Below are positions 1-7,131 of a stretch of 64,000 nt of DNA, one piece after another (within the stretch, counting starts at the first letter, position 1; every line of letters begins with the position of its first letter). Position numbers and translations under genes: made by a program. Origin of the DNA: Flavobacterium sp. SUN052 (GTDB taxonomy: Bacteria > Bacteroidota > Bacteroidia > Flavobacteriales > Flavobacteriaceae); the NCBI RefSeq assembly GCF_028867935.1, contig NZ_JAPQNS010000014.1, forward strand, positions 1 through 64,000. The letters run 5' to 3'. A model generated the notes under the pieces. That model was given only the letters and a program-made list of their open reading frames with translations. It made no database searches and was not told the DNA's origin.

Positions 1-1
1 T

Positions 2-106
2 TACTTACTGACGGCTACCTGTACGGTTCAATTGATGATGTACGATAATTACACCAATCAGCGAGAGTTGGGCAGCATGGAAACATTCAGAACCAATTTC
101 CAATAA
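2..106 (+). pseudogene. Possible 3' end of a gene cut by the window edge
   Basis: A reading frame is open from base 2 to a TAA at 104-106 and encodes 34 residues ending in ETFRTNFQ. It could be the tail of a gene that starts left of the window, perhaps a transposase or other mobile-element gene given the setting. I do not recognise the family, and an open frame of this length can arise by chance. Confidence 0.2.
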
Positions 107-171
107 TGCCCACCCCTCAATTAGAGTATATAAGATGGAAGCTAACGCCCTAGTCAATAAAGAACTGAAAA

Positions 172-513
172 ATGGCTAAGATCAATGTAGAAATAAGTGA
201 ATCATCACTCATGGAATGGATGCATTCGGTAGGGTACTTTCTTCCTAGGAACGAAGTAGAGTTAAATCGTTTTGAACGTTTGCATTCACCAGTTGTCCGT
301 ACAGTAGATGATGATCAGGTTGATCCATTGGCCATTCTGAATGGAACATGGCAACCAAGGCCCATAAGGCCTTTAGACGACAGTATAATAAATGAGGAGA
401 TAGCTGAGTTAAGTATGGCTGCACGAAAATCGCAAGGCCTACCGAATCACATCGTAGATAAGATTAGAGCGAACAATAAAAAGAATGGGAGTTCAGATAA
501 TACCGAAAGTTAA
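172..513 (+). CDS. Small hypothetical protein paired with an ImmA/IrrE-type protease
   Basis: This encodes a 113-residue soluble protein with no signal peptide or membrane segment. The middle is acidic (VDDDQVDP) and the C-terminus is basic and Ser/Asn rich (DKIRANNKKNGSS). No helix-turn-helix is obvious to me. Its 3' end overlaps the next gene by 29 bases in another frame, so the two are almost certainly co-translated partners. Small proteins of this kind upstream of ImmA/IrrE metalloproteases can be antitoxins, regulators or substrates. That role is inferred from position only. Confidence 0.7.
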   Translation: MAKINVEISESSLMEWMHSVGYFLPRNEVELNRFERLHSPVVRTVDDDQVDPLAILNGTWQPRPIRPLDDSIINEEIAELSMAARKSQGLPNHIVDKIRANNKKNGSSDNTES

Positions 514-1297
514 AGTTGAGATTATAAAGCTTACAACTTTCCTGTCTTCCGCTTTTATTTCAGAAGGGTATACCGATCTACTAGGTATATGTCAAGATGA
601 AGGTCTTTTTATATACGAAGATGATTATGAAGAATATTTTGATGGAATGCTAGTATGGGAGAATCGGGCTTTTCACATTCATCTTAATGTAAATAAAAAT
701 AACCAAAAGGAAAATAAAAAAGGCCGATTCACGCTAGCTCACGAGTTGGGGCACTATTTCATCAATACACATAGGGAAGGAATTAAAAAAGGTCTACTTG
801 AACCTCACCCATCTCACGGCGCATTAGTTCACTCGAATCGGATGGAAACAGAAGCTGATTATTTTGCATCTAGCTTATTAATGCCCAGCGATAAATTACG
901 AAGTTTAACTGGAGGACGCATATTCTCTCTAGATATAATTAAGTCAATTTCTGATGAGTTCAAAGTTAGCTTAACTGCTGCTGCCTTGAGGTTTGCGGAG
1001 GTTGGAACTCATGAAATAATGATTGTATTTAGTCAGAATAACATTGTCAAATGGTATACTAGAAGTCCAGATTTTCCGGCAATTGCAAATAGGTTTCAGG
1101 TAGGTGGTACACTTCCTCCAACAACAGTTGCTGGAGAATCTTTTTTAAAATCTAAAGTAAGGTACAACACAATAGAATGTGTGGATTTAGAAGATTGGTT
1201 TTATTATCGGCTAGGTGCTCCTAAACAACAACTTTATGAACAATGCTTTTATTCAGACATCTATGGCTATGTTATAAGTCTAATATGGTTTGCTTAA
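485..1297 (+). CDS. ImmA/IrrE family metallo-endopeptidase
   Basis: This is a predicted cytoplasmic zinc protease of 270 residues. The zinc motif HELGH lies at residues 86-90 in the context LAHELGHYF, and a downstream ETEAD block at 121-125 supplies the likely third ligand, followed by FASSLLMP, which is typical of the COG2856/ImmA-IrrE family. Family members cleave phage or element repressors or act in stress responses and toxin-antitoxin-like modules. The C-terminal half (about 150-270) looks like a variable target or sensor domain. The gene starts inside the preceding small gene and ends in a strong hairpin. The AT-rich composition fits accessory DNA. Confidence 0.85.
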   Translation: MGVQIIPKVKVEIIKLTTFLSSAFISEGYTDLLGICQDEGLFIYEDDYEEYFDGMLVWENRAFHIHLNVNKNNQKENKKGRFTLAHELGHYFINTHREGIKKGLLEPHPSHGALVHSNRMETEADYFASSLLMPSDKLRSLTGGRIFSLDIIKSISDEFKVSLTAAALRFAEVGTHEIMIVFSQNNIVKWYTRSPDFPAIANRFQVGGTLPPTTVAGESFLKSKVRYNTIECVDLEDWFYYRLGAPKQQLYEQCFYSDIYGYVISLIWFA

Positions 1298-1330
1298 ATA
1301 ATACAATCTATTATTTAAGCAAACCATATT
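1282..1330 (+). terminator. Perfect 22-bp stem hairpin over the ImmA/IrrE stop codon
   Basis: Bases 1282-1303 and 1309-1330 are exact reverse complements (22 bp) separated by a 5-base loop. The left arm contains the TAA stop at 1295-1297. There is no clear T-tract after it, so it may be a terminator, an RNA-stabilising structure, or a terminator that works in both directions. Confidence 0.6.
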
Positions 1331-1409
1331 CAATAGTAGATTTATCGAAAATAAACTTCAGTTTATATACATAAACTATTGGATAAAAATTTCAGTTATC
1401 CAACGACTA

Positions 1410-1442
1410 AACAATATACTTTTTTCAAAAAAGTATATTGTT
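1410..1442. terminator. 16-bp perfect inverted repeat, terminator-like
   Basis: Bases 1410-1425 and 1427-1442 are exact reverse complements around one central C, with six T then six A at the centre. This is the second strong hairpin between the protease gene and the next gene. A bidirectional terminator or a protein-binding palindrome are both possible. Confidence 0.45.
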
Positions 1443-1512
1443 CCTAATTTAATACCAAATACTTTTTCAACCTTTATCAATTTTAATAAAAATTAATTTA
1501 TAGTTCCCTGAA

Positions 1513-2823
1513 ATGATCAAAAAAGAAATTGGTAAAACATTTCCTAATTTGAATAGAACTATTGCTTATTATAGCCCTATTTCTCAATTCATCACCCTTA
1601 ATGAAATCGACGAAGCCGATTTACAACTACTCTTTAGTGATAAAAGAGAATTGGGATTCGTACAAAAAGCAAGTGTTTATTTGCATGAAACAAGGCACAA
1701 TCTTGATCATTTTGGAACTGTATGGGGACAAAATAATTTACTTAAACTATCAAATGCAATAGATGCTAGGGTTTTGAAAGATGTAAATAAATTTCACAAA
1801 ATACTACCGCTTAAAATAGAAGAAAATCAATTCCATTATAATGAATATTACACTGAATATTATTTATCAACAAATTACGAAGGTCCTGATGATATTTGGA
1901 TTTGGGGGCTCAGCTCAGGGATTAAATTTGATATATACGGCTATCCCAATGAAAACGCTCCTATTCCTTTTATAAGATTTTACAAAAGAACGGGTGAACC
2001 AATAGTAAGGACACCGTTATCAATTGCGGCTCTGCTTGAAACTAATGCTGTATATGATGAATTTAAGCATATAATTGATTTTATAAACAATCTGCCATTA
2101 ATGGAAAGAGCAGTCGAAAATTCTCTTTTTACTAATAATATTTTCAAAAATATTGTTTACAATCAAAAGATGGCAACCTATAATTCTATTGTTCATCTGA
2201 CTTCAAATATTTTAAAAATCAAAGATCTTATAGTTGCGCTTAAAATCTCTTCATCAATAGCAACTTTAGTTTTAAATTTACCCCAAGAATTGCTTTCTAG
2301 AATACCTATAAATCCTATTGCTAAAGAGCATTGGGGAAAAAGGAACGTAGCGATGATTAACAATAATGAATATGGATATATATTTTATTTGTTAGTTAGT
2401 AATTATCAGATAATATACAAAGAAACAGAGATTTATAATTTAGATAAATTATTAGAATCTAATAATCTTCCTAATGCAAATGATATCTTAGTCTTGGTTA
2501 ATACTCAATTTGAGAGCATAAAGTCTGAACTATCGAAAAACGTCTGTATGAAATCTTATTTTGAGAATATATTAAATAAAGGGAAAGACATTTTCAATAT
2601 AAGAGGGCTAGATGGAACACTTATATCTACAGAGTCTATTTTAAAGAATAATTTATTTATGCCTGATATAATTTGCTCTGATTCTGATTTTGAGCTGACT
2701 GAATTCGATTTAGAAGAAATTGCTATTAATCCTCCTGACAATATAAACTTCATAGAGAGGTATTCTTTCGCTGATTTAATTAACTCAAAATTTGATGAAT
2801 TTTTTCTAATAAGAGGACTATAA
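1513..2823 (+). CDS. Orphan AT-rich protein with an HETRH (HExxH) motif
   Basis: I do not recognise this 436-residue protein. It has no signal peptide. Residues 58-62 read HETRH within SVYLHETRHNLDHFG, which fits the HExxH zinc-protease pattern, preceded by hydrophobic residues as in a catalytic helix. A later helix, IAALLETNAVYDE (E176), could supply a third ligand, but that is a guess. Codon use and base composition are far more AT-rich than the PUL to the right, so the gene looks recently acquired. It stands alone between two hairpins and a 565-base non-coding stretch. A role as toxin, defence effector or peptidase is possible but unproven. Confidence 0.7.
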   Translation: MIKKEIGKTFPNLNRTIAYYSPISQFITLNEIDEADLQLLFSDKRELGFVQKASVYLHETRHNLDHFGTVWGQNNLLKLSNAIDARVLKDVNKFHKILPLKIEENQFHYNEYYTEYYLSTNYEGPDDIWIWGLSSGIKFDIYGYPNENAPIPFIRFYKRTGEPIVRTPLSIAALLETNAVYDEFKHIIDFINNLPLMERAVENSLFTNNIFKNIVYNQKMATYNSIVHLTSNILKIKDLIVALKISSSIATLVLNLPQELLSRIPINPIAKEHWGKRNVAMINNNEYGYIFYLLVSNYQIIYKETEIYNLDKLLESNNLPNANDILVLVNTQFESIKSELSKNVCMKSYFENILNKGKDIFNIRGLDGTLISTESILKNNLFMPDIICSDSDFELTEFDLEEIAINPPDNINFIERYSFADLINSKFDEFFLIRGL

Positions 2824-3388
2824 GTGCACTATTACTAATAATCTTTACACTAATTGAAGATCCTAATAGCCATTTATAAATTACTTGAAAACCAATACGC
2901 ACAAACGGTTAAAGCGTCTTAGTGACCAAGGTATTATGGTTGAGTCCATACATTTAATTCAATTTTGCCTAATCTTTCTAATCTAAAAATTGACAACCGC
3001 TAAAGCGGTCCGTTTGACTTTAGGATCGAGCAACGGTCAATTGTTTCCAAAACGGGTCAAACGAATCAATTCAAAAATCGTTCACAAAAACGGTCAATTT
3101 CTTAAGTTAATTGGACGCATAAATAACTTAAATTTAGCCAGTTATCTCATTTTTGTACATCCCGTAAAAACCGTTCAGGAAAACCCTCATTTGAATGAAA
3201 TGCATCTTCGTGGCTTGCCAGTCATATTATGTCCATGAAACAGTAACACGATGAGGATTTATCGGGGCGGCCCGTGCCGTACGATTCAGCAACATGGCCC
3301 CAAAAGACGAAAACGATCTTCTCAATCAGATACCTCTCAAACTTTTCACCCTTTCTTGACTTTAAATAATCATTAATTATAATAGTAT
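2824..3388. other. Non-coding AT-rich stretch with short repeats
   Basis: I see no convincing gene here. It holds a small perfect hairpin (ACCGCT/AGCGGT, 2996-3009), an 8-bp inverted pair at 3011-3018 and 3056-3063, and three GGTCAA words at 3035, 3055 and 3092, two of them in the context ACGGTCAATT. These may be protein-binding sites linked to the nearby replication region, or remnants of an older origin. An open frame at 2990-3238 has no protein-like character. Confidence 0.35.
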
Positions 3389-4243
3389 TTATTGATTGTC
3401 TTTAGCATCGAACAAATCTAACTGAGCCGGATCATCGTCGGGGTTATGTAGCCCAAATGCTGCCTGACTTTCCGATTCAGGGCGGGGCCTCGCATAGAGC
3501 CGGACTGCTCCAGACGTACTTTTTTGAGGAAACCGGCCCAAATAGAATTCAATTTCTTTGTTCTGTTGGGGGTGTACCCGGTTTATTTCGGCCATATTGA
3601 CAAAAATAATGTTTTGCTTGTGCTGAGTGATATTGCCGATCCGGTCACGGGTATGGTGCAACAGATGCTCTGAGATATTATCGTAGTCACCATTGGGTAA
3701 CACAAACTTGTAGCTGACATACAGATAAGCGTACCCACGCTGATAAGTTGACACCGCCAGTTCATACTCGTGACTCCTGGTCTGGATCAGTTGCCAGGCA
3801 TCAATTTCTTTCAAGGTCATGTCAATTCGACTACGTGTCTCTGATTGCATAAGGGGTGGTTGCTGATCTAATTTAGCCTGTAACAAAACAACCGACAGTG
3901 ACAGAGTATTCAAATGGTCAGTAATATAGTCATCCCGTTCCTCATCGGTGAGATCGTGGGGTTTCTTAAGCCAGTACTTGTGTTTGCTATAAAAACTCAT
4001 TTTAGCGGCTGCCCGACCGTAGTTTATCAGTTTGACGGTTTTACAGCCAAAGTCTCGCCAGAGGGCAAATTCAGCCATGTAGCGGCTATCCACAAAGTGA
4101 ATGTCTCCGCAATCATGCCAGCTCCCCTCAATGTCCCAGTCCTCCCGGTCGGGTTTAAGTTTAGTAGTTTTAGCCAGTTCGTTTAGCAAACCCGTTAGGA
4201 GAAACCCGTACTCCTTGTCCGAAAACTTTGTTTTCTTTTTCAT
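3389..4243 (-). CDS. Origin-linked hypothetical protein with C-terminal QLDLF peptide
   Basis: This encodes a 284-residue soluble protein of unknown family, transcribed away from the replication origin. The body is mixed alpha/beta with no motif that I know. The last residues contain QLDLF at 274-278, six residues from the C-terminus. This exactly fits the QL(S/D)LF consensus by which bacterial proteins bind the DNA polymerase sliding clamp. With iterons and a Rep_3 initiator directly upstream in divergent orientation, a role in plasmid replication, copy control or maintenance is plausible. The clamp-binding idea is inference from one short motif. A near-perfect hairpin of the type GGGG(T)AAAAC/GTTTTCCCC lies just upstream of its start. 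Confidence 0.65.
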   Translation of the reverse strand: MKKKTKFSDKEYGFLLTGLLNELAKTTKLKPDREDWDIEGSWHDCGDIHFVDSRYMAEFALWRDFGCKTVKLINYGRAAAKMSFYSKHKYWLKKPHDLTDEERDDYITDHLNTLSLSVVLLQAKLDQQPPLMQSETRSRIDMTLKEIDAWQLIQTRSHEYELAVSTYQRGYAYLYVSYKFVLPNGDYDNISEHLLHHTRDRIGNITQHKQNIIFVNMAEINRVHPQQNKEIEFYLGRFPQKSTSGAVRLYARPRPESESQAAFGLHNPDDDPAQLDLFDAKDNQ

Positions 4244-4512
4244 GGTAGTCTGACCGCAAATATAGGGGGTAAAACGTTTTTTTGTTTTCCCCTGAGAGTA
4301 AAAATAAAATTTATCTGTACTCTTTTTGTTCTTTGATTCAACCTATTGATCCATTTTGAGCGATTAGCATTATTTTATCCTTAGATGCCGTTTTTGATCA
4401 ATTACAACTTGTTATTTTTTTTTTATTTGTTCTGAAATTGAGATATTGAATTAATTGATACTTGTAAGCCAAAAAACTTGCCCTCAAAATGCTAATAATC
4501 AATTAGTTAGCA

Positions 4513-4521
4513 TGTGGATAA
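4513..4521 (-). promoter_or_regulatory. Consensus DnaA box
   Basis: The + strand reads TGTGGATAA, so the minus strand is TTATCCACA, the strict DnaA box consensus. It lies 11 bases before the first iteron, where host DnaA would help load the helicase. A 9-base match alone could be chance; its place at the edge of the iteron array makes it credible. Confidence 0.65.
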
Positions 4522-4531
4522 TTTTCCTAAA

Positions 4532-4690
4532 GCAAGACAGAAATAGGTTCGGGCAAGACAGAAATAGGTTCGGGCAAGATACAGGTAGGTTCAGGCAAGA
4601 TAAAAGTAGGTTTAGGCAAGATGAAAGTAGGTTCAATCACCTTCTAAAGCAAGATACAGGTAGGTTTGGGCAAGATAAAAGTAGGAATAA
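4532..4690 (+). repeat. Seven 21-bp iterons
   Basis: Units start at 4532, 4553, 4574, 4595, 4616, 4649 and 4670. The first two are identical, and all share GCAAGA at the start and TAGG near base 13. The period is exactly 21 bases, two helical turns, with one 12-base insertion between units five and six. Because 21 is a multiple of three, the array creates a spurious open frame of repeated seven-residue units, which is not a gene. Confidence 0.9.
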
Positions 4691-4867
4691 AGCATCAAAC
4701 GTATAGCCTATCTTGCTCAGGCAAGTTAAACGTCGTGTCTAAAATGTACAGTATATATTCAGCATGTTTTTAAGATAAACAGCGTGTATTACTTGAATTT
4801 AAGTAAGTTATTGAAATCTCAGGCCTCAAAATTAAGGGACTCAAAATCAACATATTATCTCAGTAAA

Positions 4868-4888
4868 GCAAGATAAAAGTAGGTAGGG
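4868..4888 (+). repeat. Eighth, isolated iteron
   Basis: The sequence GCAAGATAAAAGTAGG matches unit seven of the main array. It sits about 180 bases further on, past the AT-rich stretch and about 90 bases before the rep start. It may help loop the origin or control rep. Confidence 0.75.
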
Positions 4889-4942
4889 TCCGAGCCGTTG
4901 GGCATTATAAGCGACGTTTGTCTTGCTTTAGATCGTTGAATA

Positions 4943-4958
4943 CCTATTTTTGTCGTGC
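4943..4958 (-). promoter_or_regulatory. Inverted iteron at the rep start, likely autoregulatory operator
   Basis: Read on the minus strand this is GCACGACAAAAATAGG, one change in the first half relative to the iteron core. A further inverted GCAAGAC lies 32 bases upstream (4919-4926). It ends 17 bases before the rep ATG. In Rep_3 systems initiator dimers repress their own gene by binding inverted iteron sequences, so this is a plausible operator. Confidence 0.55.
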
Positions 4959-4975
4959 TTAATAACATTTCGGTA

Positions 4976-5953
4976 ATGAGCGATCTGATTCATATACAGG
5001 AACCGTTGCGGCTTTTGCTGTCTCGCAACAACTTCGATGTACTGGAGCGTCGGGTTTATTGGCTCATTCTAAAAGAGATCAAGCAGCTACAGACACTACG
5101 GCGCAACGAGACCGATCCTATGCCAGGGGAGTTTCCGGCTTTTAAAATCTCAATCGCTGATTTACAGCTACCTAACTCCTCGGCGGAAGTCAACTACTCG
5201 ACCTATAAACGGGTTGCCCAGCGGCTTACATCCCGGCAGTTATACCTTGATTCCCCGGCGCAGCATGAGTTTACGTCAGTGGTTGTTTTTCCGATGGCGC
5301 GTTATAGTCGGGGTGTTCTAACCGTTGAAGTCAATAAGCATCTGGTGCCTTACATGATTGATTTGAGTAAGGGATACACCAAATTACAGTTGCAGGCAGC
5401 CCTGTCGCTGAACAGTCAATACGCCCAAGTACTTTACACAAGGTTGTGTAAATTTCTGGATACGGGTATCTGGCGCGTAACAGTTACAGACCTGAAAGAA
5501 ATCTTAGAAGCACAGCAGTATGTGCGGTGGTCTAATTTCAAGCAAACTGTCTTGTCACGCTCCATTGACGAAATTAATCAGAAGACCGACATTGAGGTAT
5601 TTCTGTCTGAAAGGCGCGAAGGTCGTTTTATTACGACGCTGGTTTTCACCATCAAGCGGCAGTCACGAAAGGGTGACGGAGCGTTCGATGCGTTTAACGA
5701 TGAGATTGAACTGGTACTCTCCCAGCCAGCCGAAGTATTGCACAATACGGCCATGGAAATCATGCTCCAGAACTACCGGTTTACGGCGGTTCAAATGCGC
5801 CGTATCGTCAGTGAGCAACATCTACTCGATGAATTCGTGCGGTTGGATTCGCTGATTCAGAAAGGGTATGTGGACATAAAAACAAATCCGACACGTTATA
5901 TAGCCGGTATTTTATTCAAGAAAGAAGGCCCCCAAAAGCCCTCAGAAAAGTAA
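4976..5953 (+). CDS. Replication initiation protein, Rep_3 (RepB/RepE/Pi) family
   Basis: This encodes a 325-residue plasmid initiator that binds the iterons just upstream. The N-terminal part (about 10-130) has the family opening in which a conserved helix (NNFDVLERRVYWLILKEI) starts the first winged-helix domain. The second winged helix includes NSQYAQVLYTRLCKF at about residues 145-160, a Rep_3 hallmark. I chose ATG 4976; an in-frame GTG at 4955 lies inside the inverted iteron. The gene is followed after 22 bases by a lipoprotein gene and then a membrane protein gene, probably in one transcript. Confidence 0.9.
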   Translation: MSDLIHIQEPLRLLLSRNNFDVLERRVYWLILKEIKQLQTLRRNETDPMPGEFPAFKISIADLQLPNSSAEVNYSTYKRVAQRLTSRQLYLDSPAQHEFTSVVVFPMARYSRGVLTVEVNKHLVPYMIDLSKGYTKLQLQAALSLNSQYAQVLYTRLCKFLDTGIWRVTVTDLKEILEAQQYVRWSNFKQTVLSRSIDEINQKTDIEVFLSERREGRFITTLVFTIKRQSRKGDGAFDAFNDEIELVLSQPAEVLHNTAMEIMLQNYRFTAVQMRRIVSEQHLLDEFVRLDSLIQKGYVDIKTNPTRYIAGILFKKEGPQKPSEK

Positions 5954-5975
5954 AGTTCTTTATCCTCAACGTATT

Positions 5976-6473
5976 ATGAAAAATTTAACGGGCCTATCGG
6001 CTTGTGCATGGCTATGGCTGGTTTTCGTGACGGGGTGTTCCAAAAGCGAATCTGATGTGGGGCCGGTCGTAGATGCTACTCAGGTCGTGGGGGCCTGGCA
6101 AGTTACCCGGATTACTGCCGATCCAGCAGTAGTGTCACCTACTTATGGTTCAACTTCTGATGTGTTGAACCTTTACCAGCAAAACATTGGAAAAGATTGT
6201 GTCGGCCCAACCCGGTACGTGTTTTCAACCGATGGTAAGCTGCAACTGACGACATCGCCGGATTGCCAGAATCGGCTGAACAGTCTTTTTGGGTTTTCCT
6301 CTGCCAATTGGCGAACAAGTGGTCAGGAGCTACGTATCGAGGGGGTTTATGATGCCCTCTCCTATACGGTTACCCAACAATCTGCTCAGGCAATGGTCTG
6401 GCAGCGAACCGAGTATAACTCGCCATTCGATGGCAAAACGCACACCTACACAATAACCCTATCTAAACGTTAA
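5976..6473 (+). CDS. Lipocalin-like outer-envelope lipoprotein
   Basis: This encodes a 165-residue protein with a signal peptide and a lipobox ending FVTGC, so it is likely a lipid-anchored envelope protein. The mature part follows the pattern of small Bacteroidota lipocalin-like proteins: an early GAWQVTRI strand, a central YVFSTDGKL strand pair, then a late WQRTEY strand. The ligand is unknown. It lies 22 bases after rep and 11 bases before a membrane protein, which is an odd place for a lipoprotein and suggests a plasmid-borne envelope function. Confidence 0.7.
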   Translation: MKNLTGLSACAWLWLVFVTGCSKSESDVGPVVDATQVVGAWQVTRITADPAVVSPTYGSTSDVLNLYQQNIGKDCVGPTRYVFSTDGKLQLTTSPDCQNRLNSLFGFSSANWRTSGQELRIEGVYDALSYTVTQQSAQAMVWQRTEYNSPFDGKTHTYTITLSKR

Positions 6474-6484
6474 TTTCTCAACAC

Positions 6485-6973
6485 ATGAAACGCTTTGAAC
6501 ACACGCACTATTTTCAACTGTTAGAACCGTTCATCAACCCCGTTCTTCAGCGGCTCTTCTTCCGGGATGAGCGGTATATTTTATTTTTTAGCCAGATACT
6601 ACTGTCGGGCTTGCTATACATCGTCTCGGTAGCTTTGCAACCTTTTTTGCTGGGCATTATTAGTCAGACCAACCTGCTTAATGAGGTGACTGAAGTGCTG
6701 AACTCGTTTGTTCACCTCGGCACTGTACTAACTATGTTCTGGTGTATCTGGTATGCACTGACTCTGGTATTTCGCATGGCCGGTACAATGCGCTTCAGGA
6801 CATCCTGGTTATCGCCCCGCCTATTGAGTTGTATTCTTACCGCCGGCATGACAGTAAGCATCGGGCTTCAGGTAGGTGAAGCGGTCGGACACGCTTTCTG
6901 GTTTTATGCTATGCTCGGTCTGAGCTGGGCCTACGCCTGTCTGCGCCCGACCCTATTCGGAGCCGACTCTTAA
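6485..6973 (+). CDS. Four-helix integral membrane protein of unknown function
   Basis: This encodes 162 residues with four hydrophobic segments: about 35-62, 78-100, 110-130 and 135-153. There is no cleavable signal or recognisable family motif. It follows the lipoprotein gene by 11 bases and is followed by a hairpin, so it ends the rep transcript. It may work with that lipoprotein in the envelope. Confidence 0.65.
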   Translation: MKRFEHTHYFQLLEPFINPVLQRLFFRDERYILFFSQILLSGLLYIVSVALQPFLLGIISQTNLLNEVTEVLNSFVHLGTVLTMFWCIWYALTLVFRMAGTMRFRTSWLSPRLLSCILTAGMTVSIGLQVGEAVGHAFWFYAMLGLSWAYACLRPTLFGADS

Positions 6974-6980
6974 CGAAAAG

Positions 6981-7010
6981 ATCCCGGTTTGCGAATCAAG
7001 TCGGGATTTT
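6981..7010 (+). terminator. Rho-independent terminator after the rep operon
   Basis: The stem ATCCCG (6981-6986) pairs with CGGGAT (7002-7007) and is followed by a short T run. It lies 8 bases after the membrane protein stop. Confidence 0.5.
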
Positions 7011-7131
7011 GTCTGTATACTCTTTCACCGTGCTATAAAATCCCATTTGCGTGAATTGGTGAATCAAAACAATTTTACTACCTTCACCCAACCAAGCGCA
7101 TTTACCATGGCTGACTCTGCTATTGCTGTAT

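Larger units (their letters stand above)
4505..4975 (+). other. Iteron-type replication origin (oriV)
   Basis: The elements lie in the order expected for an iteron plasmid: a consensus DnaA box (4513-4521), seven 21-bp direct iterons (4532-4690), a cluster of inverted half-iterons (4711-4725), an AT-rich stretch (about 4735-4865), an eighth iteron (4868-4888), inverted iteron copies at 4919-4930 and 4943-4958, then the rep start at 4976. Monomeric Rep_3-type initiators bind iterons and, with DnaA, open the adjacent AT-rich DNA. The sequence shows the layout directly; activity is inferred. Confidence 0.8.

Noticed and set aside
2990..3238. An 82-codon open frame upstream of the origin region
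   Set aside because: It has a non-ATG start, no family likeness and a composition typical of non-coding DNA with repeated GGTCAA words.
4455..4706. An 83-codon open frame with repeated RFGQD/RFRQD units
   Set aside because: The iteron period of 21 bases equals seven codons, so the array keeps a frame open and gives a false repeat protein.
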